Positions 14,032-16,125 of a DNA stretch of 16,125 nucleotides are shown here, piece by piece (position 1 is the first letter of the stretch; every line of letters begins with the position of its first letter). The DNA comes from an uncultured Eubacteriales bacterium (lineage in GTDB: Bacteria > Bacillota > Clostridia > Oscillospirales > UBA644): the NCBI GenBank assembly GCA_934481505.1, contig CAKSPP010000009.1, positions 1 to 16,125 on the forward strand, given 5' to 3'. The notes below the pieces were generated by a model. That model was not told the DNA's origin. It searched no databases and saw only the letters and a list, made by a program, of their open reading frames with translations. Both the position numbers and the translations under genes were made by a program.

Positions 14032-14041
14032 GGAGTATACT
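14013..14041 (+). promoter_or_regulatory. Predicted sigma-A promoter for DUF1292 gene and 6S RNA
   Basis: Consensus TTGACA (14013-14018), a 17-base spacer, then TATACT (14036-14041), 31 bases before the DUF1292 start. A near-ideal match. It may also drive the 6S RNA downstream, since I see no comparable promoter next to that RNA. Confidence 0.87.
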
Positions 14042-14072
14042 GTTTCTATAACGATGAAAGAAGGTAAAACCC

Positions 14073-14450
14073 ATGGAAGATACAAATAAAAACTGTTGCT
14101 GCTGCGGCGAGCACGACGAACACGATTGCAGCGAGCATGACTGTCACGATCACGACTGCGGTTGCGGTTGCGGCTGCGGCTGTGAAGGCGAAGAAGACGG
14201 CTGGATAACTCTTTACGACGAAGACGGCAAAGAAACGAACTTCTTCATTATCGACGGCGTTGAACACAACGATAAAATGTATATCGCCCTTGTCGAAGAC
14301 CCCGACGCAAGCGAAGAATTCATTCTTTTGAGAGCCGATACCGACGAAAACGGCGAAGATTTCTTCAACACCTTTGTAGACCTTCTCCAGAAAAAAATGG
14401 AAGAAGACGGTCTCGGAGCTTTCGAGCTTGAAGCGGAAGACGAAGAATAA
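14073..14450 (+). CDS. DUF1292 protein with Cys/His-rich N-terminal tail
   Basis: A 125-residue, strongly acidic protein. Residues 43-110 match the DUF1292 (UPF0473) family of small Firmicute proteins (WITLYDEDGKETNFFIID, then YIALVEDP and FILLRAD). The family has no settled function. The N-terminal extension, residues 8-37, is unusual: 11 cysteines and five histidines, with a CCCC run (8-11), HDC and HDH units, and a CGCGCGCGC stretch (29-37). This should bind metal ions (zinc, copper or similar), or be a reactive thiol tail. The start ATG follows GAAGG. It has its own strong promoter. Four cysteines in a row plus alternating Cys-Gly could also pose a translation or oxidation problem, so the tail is likely functional rather than neutral. 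Confidence 0.85.
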   Translation: MEDTNKNCCCCGEHDEHDCSEHDCHDHDCGCGCGCGCEGEEDGWITLYDEDGKETNFFIIDGVEHNDKMYIALVEDPDASEEFILLRADTDENGEDFFNTFVDLLQKKMEEDGLGAFELEAEDEE

Positions 14451-14452
14451 TT

Positions 14453-14662
14453 AAAAAAGAACCTGCGGGATCCGTGTGTTCGCAATATAAAAAACCTACA
14501 CTTTCACAAATGGGATTTCGGCTTCGGTTACGGGTATGCAGGCCTCCCTCGCAAGAGGATGTTGGAAGCACAAAATAACCGAGAGATTTTACCCAACCTG
14601 GTTTAACCCGGTTTTGAAATTTATTGCGATGTTAATCACGATCCGGCGGGTCATTCTTTTTT
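14453..14662 (+). ncRNA. ssrS: 6S RNA
   Basis: The stretch folds into one long rod with a large central bubble, the shape of 6S RNA, which mimics an open promoter and binds the housekeeping RNA polymerase. The closing stem pairs 14453-14486 with 14623-14662: six A with six T, GAA with TTC, GGATC with GATCC, GTG with CAC, CGCAAT with ATTGCG. The 5' side of the bubble is about 14487-14510 and its 3' side holds a small hairpin (AACC ... GGTT, about 14595-14614). The upper stem has TCGGTTA with TAACCGA and ends in a CCTC-GCAA-GAGG tetraloop hairpin near 14546-14557; the GNRA loop supports the plus strand. The end runs into T residues. Exact ends are uncertain by several bases. Confidence 0.77.
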
Positions 14663-14687
14663 ATGGGAAACGGGGATATAAATTAAA

Positions 14688-15947
14688 ATGGCAACACACC
14701 ATACGATAGCCGCCGATTCAAGATTTTCGGCACATCAAAGGGTAACTATCATATTTTGTTTTTTTGCGTATGTCTGCACTTATCTTATAAGGGTAAACGT
14801 CTCGGTCGCTCTTCCCTTGCTCGCCGAAGAAATCGGAATGCCGACAAGCACACAGGGGATTCTTTCCGGGTCTTTTTTATGGTGCTACGCACTCGGACAG
14901 CTTGTTTTCGGAAGACTCGGAGACAGACTTTCGGGAAAAAGGCTGATGTTCACCGGGCTTTGCGGCTCGGCGGTATGCAACCTGACATTCGGACTTTTAT
15001 CAAACCACACCGCCCTTATCGTAACATGGGCAATCAACGGCGTTTTCCAGTCGATGATATGGTCGCCTCTCGTACATACGCTCTCGATAAATTTCAGAGG
15101 TAAAAAGCTTGTCCGTGCGACAGCCTATCTGCCCTTTGCAATCGTCATAGGTTATATGCTCGCGTGGGGACTTTCTTCGATATATTCGATGTATTTCAGT
15201 TGGAGAACGATATTTATAGTTCCTGCGGTTATCTGTTTTATTTTCTGCGGACTTTTCCTTGTGTTCTTCAAGGAAGTAAAGAGAACGCCCGAAGAACAGG
15301 AAATGCTCAAAAAGCACGCCGAAATAACCGACGAACACCCGAGAGTAATGTCGGACAAGACCGTTGTTCTCGTAATAATTTTGTCTCTTGCCTGTGCTGT
15401 AACCCACGGAATGATAAGAGAAAGCATAAACTATTGGTTCCCGACCCTGCTTTCTTCTCTCAAAAAGATTTCGCCTTGGGTTTCTATCGGGATATTGCTT
15501 ATTGTACCCGTAATAAACTTTTTCGGGACGCTCGTTTCAAGAGCTTTAATAAAAAAGACAAAGAACAATATTTTCAGAGATATTCTTATCCTTTCCTGTG
15601 CAGCCCTTGTCTTTTCGATAATCGCAACGCTCACCCAGCCTTTGGGAGACGTTCTTCTGATAATATTTACCGTAATTCTTCTCGGAACAATGTTCGGTAT
15701 TACGCCCCTTTTCACATCGTTTCTGCCGCTGCATTTTACAAAATATAACATTGTCGGAACGATTGCCGGAATGATGGACGCGTTTATCTATTTTGGAGCC
15801 GCCGCATCAAGCATGCTCACCGGCAGCCTTATCGAAAAAAGCGGTTGGTCGGCTGTGTGTATCTATTGGACGATAACCGCCGCAGTATCTCTCGTTCTTG
15901 TTGTTGCGAACTGCCACTTCAAGAAAAAAACAGACCTCAAAATATGA
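14688..15947 (+). CDS. MFS transporter, organophosphate:phosphate antiporter-like
   Basis: A 419-residue integral membrane protein with about 12 predicted helices in two halves of six, split by a hydrophilic loop at about 195-224. The MFS loop signature between helices 2 and 3 is GRLGDRLSGKR (75-85). The layout around helices 1 (FCFFAYVCTYLIRVN) and 4 (NGVFQSMIWSPLV) recalls the GlpT/UhpT group, which swaps sugar phosphates or glycerol 3-phosphate for phosphate, but the substrate cannot be assigned. ATG 14688 has a GGGG element about 11 bases upstream. The gene starts only 25 bases after the end of the 6S RNA, with no clear promoter of its own, so read-through is likely. A bidirectional terminator follows five bases after the stop. 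Confidence 0.87.
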   Translation: MATHHTIAADSRFSAHQRVTIIFCFFAYVCTYLIRVNVSVALPLLAEEIGMPTSTQGILSGSFLWCYALGQLVFGRLGDRLSGKRLMFTGLCGSAVCNLTFGLLSNHTALIVTWAINGVFQSMIWSPLVHTLSINFRGKKLVRATAYLPFAIVIGYMLAWGLSSIYSMYFSWRTIFIVPAVICFIFCGLFLVFFKEVKRTPEEQEMLKKHAEITDEHPRVMSDKTVVLVIILSLACAVTHGMIRESINYWFPTLLSSLKKISPWVSIGILLIVPVINFFGTLVSRALIKKTKNNIFRDILILSCAALVFSIIATLTQPLGDVLLIIFTVILLGTMFGITPLFTSFLPLHFTKYNIVGTIAGMMDAFIYFGAAASSMLTGSLIEKSGWSAVCIYWTITAAVSLVLVVANCHFKKKTDLKI

Positions 15948-15951
15948 ATTT

Positions 15952-15980
15952 ATGCCCCGATTTTGTTCGGGGCATTTTTT
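15952..15980. terminator. Bidirectional Rho-independent terminator
   Basis: ATGCCCCGA (15952-15960) and TCGGGGCAT (15967-15975) form a perfect nine-base stem with a six-base loop, followed by TTTTT on the plus strand and preceded by A/T-rich sequence for the minus strand. It lies between the converging MFS gene and the partial gene at the right edge. Confidence 0.9.
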
Positions 15981-16125
15981 ATGTAAAAAAAAGCAAGGCA
16001 AGGATAACAAGGATAACCGCATCTTCTTCGTTTCTTTCGTTCAAGATTGCAAGAAAAACAAACGCGAGAACTATATCGTCTTCGCGGAAAGAACCGAAAA
16101 GAGAGGGAAAGCCGCCTAAAAGTCC
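15979..16125 (-). CDS. Unknown small hydrophobic protein, C-terminal 48 residues (partial)
   Basis: Reading leftward from the right edge, 48 codons end in TAA at 15981-15979. The peptide has a Gly-rich start (GLLGGFPSLFGSF) and then two similar units, each an acidic patch followed by a hydrophobic stretch: REDDIVLAFVFLAIL and NEEDAVILVILALLFF. That periodic, constrained pattern, and the convergent terminator placed right at its stop, argue that this is a real gene. I recall similar acidic-hydrophobic repeats in small hypothetical proteins of Clostridia, but cannot assign a function. The start lies outside the window. Confidence 0.62.
   Translation of the reverse strand, partial: GLLGGFPSLFGSFREDDIVLAFVFLAILNERNEEDAVILVILALLFFT

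Overview
The window looks like chromosomal DNA of an anaerobic, hydrogen-evolving member of the Clostridia (Firmicutes), probably an uncultured gut or fermenter lineage. The grounds are a trimeric NAD-linked [FeFe] hydrogenase, GGAGG-type ribosome binding sites, sigma-A type promoters, a DUF1292 protein and a Firmicute-style 6S RNA. Base composition is moderate and codon use looks even, with no sign of insertion sequences, prophage or CRISPR.

Left end (1-2417). On the minus strand lie the N-terminal part of a response regulator, running out of the window, and a protein with the M14 carboxypeptidase fold that seems to have lost its zinc ligands. Divergent from these, a Nudix hydrolase (ADP-ribose pyrophosphatase type) overlaps a LexA-like gene whose self-cleavage residues appear to be missing. 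A clear promoter and a clear terminator frame this pair.

Centre (2480-10880). A ten-gene operon is built around an electron-bifurcating type hydrogenase HydC-HydB-HydA. It has an extended -10 promoter, an AT-rich leader with several inverted repeats, and a strong UUCG-loop terminator. hydC comes first and hydB-hydA last. Between them sit seven genes: DRTGG-domain protein 1, an RsbW-like ATPase, a HydS-like putative sensory [FeFe] hydrogenase, DRTGG-domain protein 2, a PHP phosphoesterase, a second GHKL ATPase, and a small thioredoxin-like ferredoxin. Several genes overlap by 4-8 bases. I infer a built-in H2/redox sensing and signalling module that adjusts the hydrogenase or its regulon. Relatives of this cluster are known in Clostridia and Thermoanaerobacter, but its signalling logic is, to my knowledge, unresolved.

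Right part (10948-16125). A second operon has a consensus promoter and encodes an M29 metallo-aminopeptidase, the 16S rRNA methyltransferase RsmE, and a membrane-anchored extracellular protein with prenyltransferase/alpha-alpha-toroid-like repeats. A third unit, again with a consensus promoter, holds a DUF1292 protein with a Cys/His-rich N-terminal tail, a 6S RNA, and an MFS transporter of the organophosphate antiporter type. It ends in a terminator shared with a converging gene, of which only the hydrophobic C-terminus is inside the window. No gene-free stretch exceeds 300 bases.
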